Shown: positions 1 through 8,111, counted from the stretch's first letter. The stretch is 12,280 nucleotides of DNA from an uncultured Actinomycetes bacterium (GCA_903932705.1 CAIZHC010000252.1:1-12280); one strand, 5' to 3'. Translations and numbers: made by a program. Notes: generated from the letters alone by a model not told the origin.

Positions 1-639
1 CTAACACCCGGAGAGTTAGTGGCTGTTATCGGCTCAAATGGTTCCGGTAAGAGCACCCTTATTCGCGCTCTCAGCGGGTTGATTGCACCTACGACGGGCG
101 ATGCATCCTGGAATGGCAAATCAATTCTTGGTAAAAAGCCAGAAGAATTAGTTCGACAAGGAATCGTGCATATCTCTGAGGGCAAGTCAGTTATTCCAGA
201 ACTCACCGTTGCGGAGAATTTGGCACTCGGAGGACTCTGGCGTCGCGATAAGAGCGATGTCCGTCTTGCCCACGAGGAGAGCTTGCAGATATTTCCCGTG
301 CTTGCCACTCGCTTGGATCAGCGTGCAGATTCACTTTCAGGTGGAGAGCGACAGATGTTGGCGATAGCGCGTGCACTTATCTCAAGACCGCAGTTGTTAC
401 TGCTTGATGAACCCTCACTTGGGTTGGCACCACTCATTATTGAGCAGATTTTTCTAGCGCTTGATGACCTGAGAAAGAAGTATGGATTAACGGTCTTGCT
501 AGTTGAACAAAATGCAATGAGTGCGCTCAAAATCGCTGATCGCGGTCTCATCTTGCACCTCGGTCAACTCGTCACTAGCGGCACTCCATCGGAATTGATG
601 AAAGATCCACAACTTCGAGCCGCTTACTTGGGATTTTAG
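1..639 (+). CDS. livF: LivF-type ABC transporter ATPase, 5' end missing
   Basis: This is the ATP-hydrolysing subunit of a HAAT/branched-chain amino-acid type ABC importer, acting on the cytoplasmic face of the membrane. The reading frame is open to the left edge. The first in-frame GTG (19) lies inside the conserved stretch before Walker A, so it is not the true start. Visible motifs, counting codons from base 1, are Walker A GSNGSGKST (codons 11-19), the ABC signature LSGGERQ (bases 334-354) and Walker B LLLLDEP (bases 394-414). After these comes LLVEQNA, where Gln stands at the usual His-switch position, as is typical of LivF. LivF proteins are about 235 residues, so roughly 20-25 residues are missing. 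It ends two bases before the LivH start, so the two are co-transcribed. A partner LivG ATPase probably lies just upstream. The imported solute cannot be deduced from this subunit. Confidence 0.93.
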   Translation, partial: LTPGELVAVIGSNGSGKSTLIRALSGLIAPTTGDASWNGKSILGKKPEELVRQGIVHISEGKSVIPELTVAENLALGGLWRRDKSDVRLAHEESLQIFPVLATRLDQRADSLSGGERQMLAIARALISRPQLLLLDEPSLGLAPLIIEQIFLALDDLRKKYGLTVLLVEQNAMSALKIADRGLILHLGQLVTSGTPSELMKDPQLRAAYLGF

Positions 640-641
640 AA

Positions 642-1532
642 ATGTTTATCGACACACTCCTCATCGGTATCAGTAGCGGCGCGATTTATTCATTGATGTC
701 GCTGGCTCTAGTTTTGGTCTGGCGCTCGACCCGAGTCGTGAACTTTGCGCAATCAGGCCAAGCGGTTCTCTCCACATACATTGGCTACGAAATTACTGCA
801 AAGACTCACAACTATTGGGTCTCGCTTCCATTGGCAATTCTTTGTGGCGCTCTTATTGGATCCCTTGTCGATCTGCTCTTTATGAGGTTGCTCAGCAAGA
901 GAGTGAAGTCGGGGCCAATTTCAGAGATTGCACCAGTTATCGCAACTCTAGGTTTACTGGGACTTATCCAAAGCGTGATCGGATTAATTTGGGGAAATGC
1001 TTTCCTGCAATACCCCTCACCGCTCTCTGCAAAAGGCTTCACATTCGGTTCCCATACAATCCCGTTCTCACCACAAAACTTATTTATCGTTCTCGCCTCT
1101 GCCGTAGTGCTTGCAATATTTGGAGTGATTTTTCGTTTCACAAACCTTGGACTTGCTCTTCGCGCCTCATCGTTCGCACCGGAGATTGCGCAGTTAGCTG
1201 GTATTCGCGTAAGTCGCGTTCGAAATATTGGCTGGTCATTTGCAGGGGCAGCGGGCGCCGTTGCCGGAGCGGTAATAACTCCAACATCCACGCTCTCTCC
1301 TAACTCACTCGACTTACTCTTTGTCTCTGGATTTATCGCGGCAGTTATTGGTGGACTTGATTCACTCGTCGGTGCGGTTGTCGGTGGACTGGTTCTTGGA
1401 GTGAGCTTCTCGTTCATCTTGCAATACATCAGCTCATCGGTGACCTTCTTAGCAGGCTTCATCATTTTGATGATTGTGTTGCTTGTAAGGCCGCGAGGTA
1501 TTTTTGGAAAGAGAGTTGGTCGAAATGCTTAG
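642..1532 (+). CDS. livH: LivH-type ABC transporter permease
   Basis: This is an integral-membrane permease of the branched-chain amino-acid/HAAT importer family (BPD_transp_2), 296 residues, a normal length. Many hydrophobic segments span the protein. The family hallmark near the N-terminus reads VVNFAQSG (residues 32-39), matching the usual VVNFAHG pattern. The cytoplasmic coupling loop runs around residues 170-195 (GLALRASS to AGIRVSRV), followed by the Ala/Gly-rich helix 200-210. The conserved AAVIGGLDSLVGAVVGG stretch lies at 233-249, and the RPRGIFGKR tail at 283-291 is also typical. It starts two bases after the livF stop and overlaps the downstream permease by eight bases, so translation is probably coupled. 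It pairs with the LivM-type protein to form the channel. Substrate may be amino acids, amides, urea or aromatic acids, all known for this family. Confidence 0.93.
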   Translation: MFIDTLLIGISSGAIYSLMSLALVLVWRSTRVVNFAQSGQAVLSTYIGYEITAKTHNYWVSLPLAILCGALIGSLVDLLFMRLLSKRVKSGPISEIAPVIATLGLLGLIQSVIGLIWGNAFLQYPSPLSAKGFTFGSHTIPFSPQNLFIVLASAVVLAIFGVIFRFTNLGLALRASSFAPEIAQLAGIRVSRVRNIGWSFAGAAGAVAGAVITPTSTLSPNSLDLLFVSGFIAAVIGGLDSLVGAVVGGLVLGVSFSFILQYISSSVTFLAGFIILMIVLLVRPRGIFGKRVGRNA

Positions 1533-2532
1533 GCGCAGACTCTCTCCGTTGCAGCGCGCAGGTTTTCTTGCGCTCGTTGGGATCGTGCTACTCGTCGCAA
1601 GTAGATTTATTGGAGAGCTGCGTGATTACCAAGGCGCGCAGGTTGCGGTTTATATAATTGCAATTTCCTCGATTACTTTATTGACCGGTTATTCGGGGCA
1701 AATCTCCTTGGGTCATGGTGCCGTGATGGCTATCGGTGGTTATGGAGCCGCACTCTCATTTTCATTGTGGCAATTCCCATTTGTGATTGCGATTTTATTT
1801 GGAATTTTAGTTGGCACAATTGCTGGATTTGTTTTAGGAGTGGCAGCAGCAAGACTCTCTGGTCCGTATCTTGCGGGCACAACTCTTGCACTGGCAGTGG
1901 GCTTGCCAACGATTGCGGATCAATTCAAAGTTCTCGGTGGAGAGCAAGGTTTAAATTTCGATATCGGTGATGCACCTTCATGGGTACGAAAGCTTGGTGG
2001 TTCTGAATTCACGCAGTACAAGTGGTTCTTCTGGATTGCAGTAATTGCTGCACTTATAAGCCTTTGGGCTATAACAAATTTGTTACATAGCAATTATGGA
2101 AGGAATTGGCGCGCTGCGAGAAATAACGCGGTTGCAGCCAGTCTGGCGGGGATAAATGTGGCAAGAGGGAAAATTTTGGCATTCACGGTGAGTTCTGCTC
2201 TTGCAAGCCTTGCAGGTGCCCTCTTTGGTCTGCTTCTTGGAATAGTGACCCCAACAGCGTTCCCTCTATCTCTCTCATTCGCAATTGTGACCGGTGCGGT
2301 ACTTGCGGGTGTTAGTAACCTCGCAGGTAGCATTGTCGGCGCAGTGGTTCTCGTTGCCATCCCCGAAGTTTCAGGTGCCCTTGCAACGCACTTGGGAGGT
2401 TCTCAAAAGGTAACAGCGAATCTACCTGGACTAGTAACAAGCTTGTTGCTAATCCTTGTGGTCTTGTTCATGCCTCATGGTCTCCGTGTTAGGAGATTCA
2501 AGAGAGTGAAAAACTTAATACGTACGAAATAA
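1525..2532 (+). CDS. livM: LivM-type ABC transporter permease
   Basis: This is the second permease of the HAAT importer, 335 residues from the ATG at 1525. I prefer that start to the in-frame TTG at 1504 because a purine-rich AAAGAGAG (1508-1515) sits at a suitable distance, and because the ATG overlaps the livH stop by eight bases, a coupled arrangement. Diagnostic motifs are TGYSGQISLGHGAVMAIGGY (residues 54-73), the GGEQGLNF loop (138-145), the coupling loop RAARNNAVAASLAGI (196-210) with the following Ala/Gly-rich helix, and GAVLAGVSNLAGSIVGAVV (257-275). About eight to ten hydrophobic segments are evident. The C-terminus is strongly basic (residues 321-335), as expected for a cytoplasmic tail. 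There is no fused ATPase domain, unlike some LivM proteins. Confidence 0.92.
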   Translation: MLRRRLSPLQRAGFLALVGIVLLVASRFIGELRDYQGAQVAVYIIAISSITLLTGYSGQISLGHGAVMAIGGYGAALSFSLWQFPFVIAILFGILVGTIAGFVLGVAAARLSGPYLAGTTLALAVGLPTIADQFKVLGGEQGLNFDIGDAPSWVRKLGGSEFTQYKWFFWIAVIAALISLWAITNLLHSNYGRNWRAARNNAVAASLAGINVARGKILAFTVSSALASLAGALFGLLLGIVTPTAFPLSLSFAIVTGAVLAGVSNLAGSIVGAVVLVAIPEVSGALATHLGGSQKVTANLPGLVTSLLLILVVLFMPHGLRVRRFKRVKNLIRTK

Positions 2533-2566
2533 CTACATATATAAGTACCGCAAGCATCTCCTGGAA

Positions 2567-2572
2567 TACCCT
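2567..2572 (+). promoter_or_regulatory. possible internal promoter for the binding-protein gene
   Basis: The 56-base gap between livM and the binding-protein gene holds TANNNT-like boxes: TACCCT at 2567-2572 and the AT-rich TATATAAGT at 2538-2546. Binding proteins are usually needed in excess over the permease, so an internal promoter would make sense. No convincing -35 box was found, so this is a weak call. Confidence 0.25.
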
Positions 2573-2577
2573 CAATG

Positions 2578-2585
2578 AAAGGAAG
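2578..2585 (+). promoter_or_regulatory. strong ribosome binding site before the binding-protein gene
   Basis: AAAGGAAG lies three bases before the ATG at 2589. It is the clearest Shine-Dalgarno sequence in the transport operon and fixes this start. Confidence 0.6.
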
Positions 2586-2588
2586 AAA

Positions 2589-3899
2589 ATGCTCGTTCAT
2601 CGTCGCACGAAGCGCGGAAAACTAGCTATAACTTTTGTGGCCGCGGCCGCATTAGCGATCAACGCCCTACCTGCTCACGCATTCACCGCTTACAAAGTGG
2701 ATGGCGTAACTCCTTCGACAATCACCTTGGGAATTACCTCACCTCTTACCGGCGCAGCGGCACCTGGTTACAACAAGGTTCCTTATGCGATGCAGGCATA
2801 CTTCAACTACGTTAATGACAATGGTGGAGTTAATGGCCGCAAGATCAAGCTCATCATCAAAGATGACGCATACAACCCAGTCCTCTCAAAGTCAGTAACA
2901 AATGATTTGGTCTTGCAGAGCAAGGTCTTTGCAATTGTCGGATCACTTGGCACTGCTTCCAATGAGGCCACAACTCGTTTTATCAATGATCACGGCGTTC
3001 CACGCCTCTTCATCAATACTGGTTACAGCGGATTCGCAACTGCCGCCAAGTACCCAACGACCTATGCAGTCCTTCCTTCCTATGTAATGGAAGCAAAGAT
3101 CATGGGTCAGTACATCAAAGATAACTTTGCTGGAAAATCAGTCGCCATCATCTATCAGGATGACGATTTCGGCGCAGATGCTCTAAAGGGATTTGCAACA
3201 GCCGGAACCAAGTTCTTGGTAAAGATCCCTTATGCAAGTGGTTCACAAGCTGATCCAACGGTTGTTGGAAAGTGGATCTCTGGCCTCGCACAGTTGAAGC
3301 CTGATGTAACAATCATGTTTGGTGTTTCATCTGCAACAGCTGCGGCACTCGGTGGCGCATATAAGGCTGGATTTAAGACCCAATGGATTCTTGGATCAGT
3401 CGGTGGAGATGGAACGACTATCGCGACAGTGGCAGGACCAACAGCAGTTGGTCTTCTTTACGGAGCGATTGGTGCCTCATTCCTTCCAGCCCCAACTGAC
3501 ACAACAGATCCATATATCGCTCAGTTCCAGGCAATCAACACCAAGTACAACGCAGGAGTAACTTTCGATAACAACGTATTGCAGGGAATGAATACTGCGA
3601 TGTTGACCGTCGAAGCTCTCCGTGCGGCAGGCACAAACCTCACTCGCGCCAATCTCCTTAAGGGAATTGCAAAGAGCGGTTCAACATTTGCCTCCGCAGG
3701 ATTTGCACCACTTGGTTACAGCGCAACAAGTCACGTTGGCTATAACGGCTACTGGTTTGGAACATATGGTCCAACGGGAGCAATTAAGCCAATTGGTGGC
3801 GCGTACACGCTTTACACAACCGACTCAGGTACCGGAGCAGTTACTCAGACCGTGAGCAAACGTCCTGCCATGCCAGCGAAGGGATTGCCAAACAACTAA
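2589..3899 (+). CDS. secreted ABC solute-binding protein, HAAT family (Peripla_BP_6)
   Basis: This extracytoplasmic ligand-binding protein, 436 residues, would deliver solute to the LivH/LivM permease. Residues 1-31 form a Sec signal peptide: basic n-region RRTKRGK, hydrophobic core around 12-25, and AHA before F32. There is no lipobox cysteine, and in fact no cysteine at all. The mature part is a type I periplasmic-binding fold: TITLGITSPLTG (44-55), NDNGGVNGRKIKL (77-89), DDAYNP (92-97), VFAIVGSLGTASNEAT (113-128), VAIIYQDDDFGAD (185-197), and a second lobe with TIMFGVSSATAAA. The stop overlaps the next start by one base (TAATG). Homologues bind branched-chain amino acids, amides, urea or aromatic acids; I cannot choose among them. 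Calling it LivK would overstate the evidence. Confidence 0.9.
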   Translation: MLVHRRTKRGKLAITFVAAAALAINALPAHAFTAYKVDGVTPSTITLGITSPLTGAAAPGYNKVPYAMQAYFNYVNDNGGVNGRKIKLIIKDDAYNPVLSKSVTNDLVLQSKVFAIVGSLGTASNEATTRFINDHGVPRLFINTGYSGFATAAKYPTTYAVLPSYVMEAKIMGQYIKDNFAGKSVAIIYQDDDFGADALKGFATAGTKFLVKIPYASGSQADPTVVGKWISGLAQLKPDVTIMFGVSSATAAALGGAYKAGFKTQWILGSVGGDGTTIATVAGPTAVGLLYGAIGASFLPAPTDTTDPYIAQFQAINTKYNAGVTFDNNVLQGMNTAMLTVEALRAAGTNLTRANLLKGIAKSGSTFASAGFAPLGYSATSHVGYNGYWFGTYGPTGAIKPIGGAYTLYTTDSGTGAVTQTVSKRPAMPAKGLPNN

Positions 3900-5524
3900 T
3901 GAAAAATCTACTTAACATGAAGCGCACCGCCGTATTGGCAAGCGCCGTCTTGGTTCTCACAGGACTGGTGGCAATTCCATCATCTGCATCTGCCGCCCCA
4001 TTGTGTGATGGCAAATTCCCAGTTCAATCATGTATTGGTGCCACCAGTGATGGCGCACCGTATGTGATGCAAGTTCCTGCGAACTTCAATGGAACTGTCT
4101 ACCTATGGTCACATGGATATCGCTACAACGTACCTATCCCAGCAGCGATTCCAGCTATCGGTGGATACACCGTTGTTAATACTCCAGAACCAGGACCAGT
4201 TCCCGGTGGAGATACCTCTGTAATCAAGTACTTACTTGGTAAGGGATTTGCTGTGATGGGTTCTGGATTTGCTCGTCAAGGTTGGAACGCTGATTCAGGC
4301 GTGGCAACTGATGAAGAGCTCATCACTACCTTCAAGAGTAAATTCACCACCACATCACATGTCATCGCATGGGGTGCATCACTCGGTGGATTTATCACTC
4401 AAACCTTGGCAGAGAAAGATGCCGCAGCACTATCTGCAGCGGGCCCACTCTGTGTTGCTTCACCTACAGTTGAAGCAGAACTTCAAATGGCTGGAGATTT
4501 CCTCTGGGGTCTTAAGACATTCTTCGATCCATCTATCAAAGCTGGTAACTATTCAGCAGGCGCTGCAGGATATGCAGAAGCTATGAGTGATCTCGGAAAG
4601 GTCTTCACAGTCCTTGGAAAGCTGCAAGCGGGTATCGCTTCTGGCGCATGGCCTGATACAACACCAGCTGCAATTCACGCAGTTGGTCTAGATCAGGTTC
4701 CAAGTCGTTCAGCGCTTCTTCTACTTGGTCTCATGGCTGGCCTACCAACTCAAAGTGCGCACTTTGATTCAACAACCGGTCCAGGATCTGTAAATAGTTC
4801 TGCATACACATCCTTTGCAGCCGCTGCTAGCCCAGCGCTTGCAATCCTTGAGAACGGTGCAACTGCTGCTGCACTTGCAGTACTCGTTACATACGATGTC
4901 GAGCAACAATCAGGCGGCGCAATCTTTGATAACACAAAGACTGATTACGCCACTCGCGTTGCATCAGAAGCAACTGTCTACAACGCAGCTCTTAGTGGTG
5001 GAACAGCAACTGCTGGTCTCTTGGGTTACTTGGCACAAGCACCTCGTGCGACTGCCAGCCCAACCGCTCTTGCAAAGATGCGCTCACTTGCTCAGTGGAC
5101 TGGAACCGTTTCGGTACCAACCGTTGCAATGACTGGTGTTGCAGATCCTGTAACTCCAGCCGGTGACCTCACCTACTTGGCTCAGCAATATGCCAAGCAG
5201 TGGCAGGCAAAGCACTTGGCAACTTTGGGCAAGGGTCGTCCCCCATACGATCTCATTGCTCTCTTTGGAGTAACGCCAGCGCACTACACAACATTTTCTG
5301 CCACGGGTGCTCCTATTACGACAACCCCTGCAGCAAATGGAACTAACCACTGCAACTTCAACGCGAAGCAGTACATCGCCGTAGCCGACCTTCTGGCCTA
5401 TGCATCAGCACATGGTCAAAACATGTCTGGTGGAGCGCTCAATACTGTAGTTCGCAAGATGGGTGGAACTACTAAGGATGCGAAATTCGCACCTGCACTT
5501 CCTAAGTTCTATGCAGCTGACTAA
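3899..5524 (+). CDS. secreted alpha/beta hydrolase (esterase or peptidase-like)
   Basis: This is a large exported alpha/beta-hydrolase-fold enzyme, 541 residues. Residues 1-32 look like a Sec signal peptide, with hydrophobic core 11-26 and ASA before A33. The mature N-terminus has a Cys pair (C36, C45), then a first strand with LWSHGYRY (69-76), whose His-Gly is the usual oxyanion-hole element. The nucleophile elbow is GASLGG (159-164, Ser161). Likely catalytic Asp416 lies in ADPVTP and His484 in NHCNF. About 200 Ala-rich residues between Ser and Asp form a large helical cap. The ATG overlaps the preceding stop in TAATG, implying translational reinitiation. An in-frame ATG at 3917 is an alternative but lacks a ribosome binding site. 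The substrate is unknown; the transporter context suggests it releases a small importable molecule. Ester or peptide hydrolysis are both possible. Confidence 0.8.
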   Translation: MKNLLNMKRTAVLASAVLVLTGLVAIPSSASAAPLCDGKFPVQSCIGATSDGAPYVMQVPANFNGTVYLWSHGYRYNVPIPAAIPAIGGYTVVNTPEPGPVPGGDTSVIKYLLGKGFAVMGSGFARQGWNADSGVATDEELITTFKSKFTTTSHVIAWGASLGGFITQTLAEKDAAALSAAGPLCVASPTVEAELQMAGDFLWGLKTFFDPSIKAGNYSAGAAGYAEAMSDLGKVFTVLGKLQAGIASGAWPDTTPAAIHAVGLDQVPSRSALLLLGLMAGLPTQSAHFDSTTGPGSVNSSAYTSFAAAASPALAILENGATAAALAVLVTYDVEQQSGGAIFDNTKTDYATRVASEATVYNAALSGGTATAGLLGYLAQAPRATASPTALAKMRSLAQWTGTVSVPTVAMTGVADPVTPAGDLTYLAQQYAKQWQAKHLATLGKGRPPYDLIALFGVTPAHYTTFSATGAPITTTPAANGTNHCNFNAKQYIAVADLLAYASAHGQNMSGGALNTVVRKMGGTTKDAKFAPALPKFYAAD

Positions 5525-5545
5525 CTAGCAAAGAAGTAAAGAGTT

Positions 5546-5579
5546 AAGGGGCTTTGTGAGAAATCACAGAGCCCCTTTT
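5546..5579 (+). terminator. intrinsic terminator of the transport/hydrolase operon
   Basis: An 11-bp stem, GGGGCTTTGTG (5548-5558) against CACAGAGCCCC (5565-5575), contains one G-U pair and a six-base loop, AGAAAT. Two more A-T pairs extend it, and a TTTT run follows. It sits 21 bases after the hydrolase stop. Confidence 0.9.
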
Positions 5580-5583
5580 CTAT

Positions 5584-5589
5584 TAACCT
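5584..5589 (+). promoter_or_regulatory. -10 box of a likely leaderless promoter for tsaE
   Basis: TAACCT matches the actinobacterial TANNNT -10 pattern and lies exactly six bases before the ATG at 5596. Transcription would therefore begin at or very near the start codon. The only Shine-Dalgarno-like bases (AGGGA) sit one base before the ATG, too close to work. No good -35 box is visible; that region is occupied by the preceding terminator hairpin. Confidence 0.6.
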
Positions 5590-5595
5590 AGGGAC

Positions 5596-6027
5596 ATGTC
5601 TTCCATCTCTAGAGCCATCGAATCTGCATCGCAGATGGAGTTATTTGGCGCTGAGATTGGCGCGAAACTTAAGGCTGGAGATCTCCTAGTGCTGCGTGGA
5701 GAATTAGGATCTGGGAAAACAACTTTTACTAGAGGTCTTGCTTCCGCGCTGGGGATTACCGGCGTTACCTCACCGACATTTGTCATCTCAAAGATTTACG
5801 CAGGTCAAATCCCACTCGTTCACGTTGACGCTTATCGCTTGATTGGAGATGAGTTGGCGCTCTTTGATGATCTTGATCTTGAGAGTCGAATTCCACAATC
5901 CATAACAGTGATTGAGTGGGGCGGGGAATTCGTGGAGCGCCTCGCAGACTCCTTTATCTCGATTGACTTTGAGTTCGGAGCATCCTCGGATGAGCGTATT
6001 GTCACAATCGAAGGTTTAACGGCATGA
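5596..6027 (+). CDS. tsaE: tRNA t6A biosynthesis ATPase TsaE
   Basis: TsaE is the small P-loop ATPase that works with TsaB and TsaD to place threonylcarbamoyl on A37 of ANN-decoding tRNAs in the cytoplasm. At 143 residues the length is typical of the family. Walker A is GELGSGKT (35-42), followed by the family motifs SPTF (59-62), HVDAYRL (76-82) and EWGG (107-110). It is the first gene of a tsaE, tsaB-rimI, tsaD operon, and its TGA overlaps the next ATG by four bases. Its own start appears to be leaderless. Confidence 0.95.
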   Translation: MSSISRAIESASQMELFGAEIGAKLKAGDLLVLRGELGSGKTTFTRGLASALGITGVTSPTFVISKIYAGQIPLVHVDAYRLIGDELALFDDLDLESRIPQSITVIEWGGEFVERLADSFISIDFEFGASSDERIVTIEGLTA

Positions 6028-7010
6028 GTTCACTTCTTGTAATTGATACGTCAACTGATCGCACTAGTGTCGGCCTGGTTGATGAGAACGGTCTTCTCTT
6101 TGAATTTTCCCACGATGATCCTCTTGCTCATGGTGAGGTACTTCCTAAACTAGTTGCGAAATTGCTCGCCTATCGCCCCACAATTGATGGCGTTGCAATT
6201 GCCATGGGTCCAGGTCCCTTCACCGGGCTGCGAGTTGGCATTGCTTTTGGAGAAGCATTCGCCAACGCGCGAAAGATTCCGTGGGTAGGAGTTTCTTCTC
6301 TGGCAGCTATGGCGAAGGTGCACGATGATCGAGAATTTATCGTTGCCATTGATGCTAGACGTAGAGAGTTTTTTTGTGAGCACTACTTGGATGGGAAACT
6401 TTATGCTCCCGCCCGTACCCTGCAACGCGAAGAGCTTGCCGAAGTTTTACTTCCGATTTTCCGTGAGCCGCCGACAGTTGAGGCGATCGCTCAATTAGCA
6501 AGAAGTGAAATTTCGATTACTGAGCCAATCTATATTAGAAAGCCTGATGCCTATCCTGCGCCGAAGGGAGTCAAATTCCGACCATGGACATATATCGATT
6601 TGATTGAGATTTATGCTCTCGAGAGCGCGGTCTATCTGGATGACCCATGGAGTTTGGAGCAATTTAAAGAGGAGTTTGCGAGTAAGGCTCGGCAATATCT
6701 GGTTGCAGAGTTCGAAGGCAAAGTTGTCGGGTACGCCGGAATCATGGTTGCAGGCGATGTCACCGACATACTTACTTTGACAGTTGCACCGGAATTTCGC
6801 AGACGCGGGATTGCCCGGGAATTTCTGAAGCGGATGGTGGATTGGTCTCGCAACCAAAAAGTTGAAGCAATGATGCTTGAAATGCGAGTAGGAAATAGTG
6901 AAGCGGAACCTCTCTACCTCGCTAATGGATTTCGAAAGATTTCAGAGCGCCAGGATTACTACGGTCCTGGAATTACAGCGGTAGTCATGAGAAAAGAGTT
7001 GGGCAAATGA
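6024..7010 (+). CDS. tsaB-rimI: TsaB-RimI fusion: t6A complex subunit plus ribosomal-protein N-acetyltransferase
   Basis: A single 328-residue protein joins two functions. Residues 1 to about 178 are TsaB, the catalytically inactive TsaD paralogue that dimerises with Tsa[13 protein letters not shown] near the start, [19 protein letters not shown] (62-80), and the closing PIYIRKPDA (168-176). Residues about 185-328 are a GNAT domain of RimI type, the enzyme acetylating the N-terminal Ala of ribosomal protein S18. It shows [13 protein letters not shown] (252-264, the acetyl-CoA loop), [19 protein letters not shown] (285-303) and YYGPG (312-316). The TsaB part is shorter than stand-alone TsaB proteins (usually over 200 residues), the loss being in its second half. 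Fusions of this kind are known in some actinobacteria. It overlaps tsaE and tsaD by four bases each. Confidence 0.92.
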   Translation: MSSLLVIDTSTDRTSVGLVDENGLLFEFSHDDPLAHGEVLPKLVAKLLAYRPTIDGVAIAMGPGPFTGLRVGIAFGEAFANARKIPWVGVSSLAAMAKVHDDREFIVAIDARRREFFCEHYLDGKLYAPARTLQREELAEVLLPIFREPPTVEAIAQLARSEISITEPIYIRKPDAYPAPKGVKFRPWTYIDLIEIYALESAVYLDDPWSLEQFKEEFASKARQYLVAEFEGKVVGYAGIMVAGDVTDILTLTVAPEFRRRGIAREFLKRMVDWSRNQKVEAMMLEMRVGNSEAEPLYLANGFRKISERQDYYGPGITAVVMRKELGK

Positions 7011-8026
7011 TGAGCCAACCTCTTGTTCTTGGAATTGAAACATCGTGTGATGAAACTGCGATTGGAATTGTTCGCGGCAGAAAATTGCTTGCAAATGTCA
7101 TTGCATCAAGCGTCGAGGAGCACGCCAGGTTTGGGGGAGTTGTTCCCGAGATAGCTAGCCGTGCTCATCTAGAAGCAATGCCCTCAGTTATAAATGAGGC
7201 GCTCAAGGTCGCAGGAGTCTCACTTAAGGATTTGGATGCAATTGGCGTTACGGCAGGGCCAGGTTTGATTGGCGCACTCTTAGTTGGAACTAGTGCTGCT
7301 CATGGCCTCTCTCTTGCACTCGATAAACCACTCTATGGAGTCAACCATCTCTCCTCTCATCTCGCGGTGGATGCACTAGATGAATCTAGAGAGCTCACCC
7401 CTGCAATAGGTTTATTGGTGAGTGGTGGTCACAGTTCAATCATCCAAATGAGCGATATGGCTAGATCAGTTCATGTTCTGGGTGAAACTATTGATGACGC
7501 TGCAGGGGAAGCTTTCGACAAGATTGCGCGAATCATGGAGTTGGAATTTCCTGGAGGTCCCGCTATCGATCGCCTAGCAAGAGAGGGAGATGCCACCGCA
7601 ATAGATTTCCCGCGGGGGTTAGCGAACTCTGATTACAACTTCTCCTTTAGTGGGCTGAAGACGGCGGTCGCGCGATATTTGAAAGAGAGCCCAAAGGCAC
7701 ACAAGGCTGATGTGGCTGCATCATTCCAAGAGGCAATCGTTGATGTTCTCTTAGAGAAGGCTCTTCGTGCCTGCCGAGAGACAGGAATTGAGGCCCTGAT
7801 CATCGCCGGAGGCGTCGCTGCAAACTCCCGCTTGCGTGCGGTAGCTGCTGAGCGATGCCAAGCTTCCGGAATCGAGCTTCGAACCCCTCCAGTTGCGCTC
7901 TGTACCGATAATGGGGCGATGGTGGCGGCGATGACCTCGCTCGCTGTAAGTGGGGGAGTAGCCCCCAGCCAGGTGGGATTTGCTACCTTATCCACCGTTC
8001 CGCTTACCCAACCGACCTGGCTCTAG
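7007..8026 (+). CDS. tsaD: tRNA N6-adenosine threonylcarbamoyltransferase TsaD
   Basis: TsaD (also called Gcp/YgjD/Kae1) transfers the threonylcarbamoyl group from threonylcarbamoyl-AMP to A37 of tRNA. It is 339 residues, the usual length. Key elements are GIETSCDET (9-17), the metal-binding histidines in NHLSSH (His114 and His118), SGGHS (139-143), NFSFSGLKT (211-219), [11 protein letters not shown] (267-277), and the metal-binding Asp301 in CTDNGAM. The first ATG (7007) overlaps the tsaB-rimI stop as ATGA; a second ATG follows at 7010, so the start is uncertain by one codon. All three dedicated TsaB/D/E subunits are thus in one operon; the TsaC/Sua5 enzyme that makes the intermediate is not in this window. 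Confidence 0.96.
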   Translation: MMSQPLVLGIETSCDETAIGIVRGRKLLANVIASSVEEHARFGGVVPEIASRAHLEAMPSVINEALKVAGVSLKDLDAIGVTAGPGLIGALLVGTSAAHGLSLALDKPLYGVNHLSSHLAVDALDESRELTPAIGLLVSGGHSSIIQMSDMARSVHVLGETIDDAAGEAFDKIARIMELEFPGGPAIDRLAREGDATAIDFPRGLANSDYNFSFSGLKTAVARYLKESPKAHKADVAASFQEAIVDVLLEKALRACRETGIEALIIAGGVAANSRLRAVAAERCQASGIELRTPPVALCTDNGAMVAAMTSLAVSGGVAPSQVGFATLSTVPLTQPTWL

Positions 8027-8042
8027 GCTCCTGGGCTTTGGA

Positions 8043-8072
8043 TTGGAAGGCTTTTGCGCCTTTCGCTAGAGT
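8043..8072 (+). promoter_or_regulatory. sigma70-type promoter of groEL
   Basis: TTGGAA (8043-8048) and TAGAGT (8067-8072) are separated by 18 bases, resembling -35 and -10 boxes. The predicted transcription start, around 8079, falls inside the CIRCE element. This gives groEL its own heat-regulated transcript apart from the tsa operon. Confidence 0.6.
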
Positions 8073-8076
8073 TTGG

Positions 8077-8103
8077 TTAGCACTCACCAGGGGTGAGTGA
8101 TAA
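8077..8103 (+). promoter_or_regulatory. CIRCE operator (HrcA binding site)
   Basis: TTAGCACTC (8077-8085), nine bases, then GAGTGATAA (8095-8103). This matches the CIRCE consensus TTAGCACTC-N9-GAGTGCTAA with a single mismatch, in the right half-site. It overlaps the predicted groEL transcription start, so HrcA binding would block initiation until heat shock. Confidence 0.93.
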
Positions 8104-8111
8104 AGATTCTT

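Noticed and set aside
19..21. GTG at 19 as the livF start
   Set aside because: The preceding codons (LTPGEL) belong to the conserved strand before Walker A, so the gene continues off the left edge.
815..1303. 162-codon plus-strand frame overlapping livH
   Set aside because: It is an out-of-frame shadow with Cys/Arg/Ser-rich composition and no recognisable domain.
812..1465. 217-codon open frame on the minus strand inside livH
   Set aside because: It lies wholly antisense to a gene with clear family motifs, has no ribosome binding site, and its Pro/Thr/Ser/Ala-rich product looks like the antisense of a membrane protein.
1504..1524. TTG at 1504 as the livM start
   Set aside because: It would add seven residues and deepen the overlap with livH; the ATG at 1525 has a better-placed purine-rich site.
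8045..8064. Hairpin GGAAGGC/GCCTTTC after tsaD as a terminator
   Set aside because: The stem has only seven pairs including a wobble and no T-run, and it overlaps the likely groEL -35 box.
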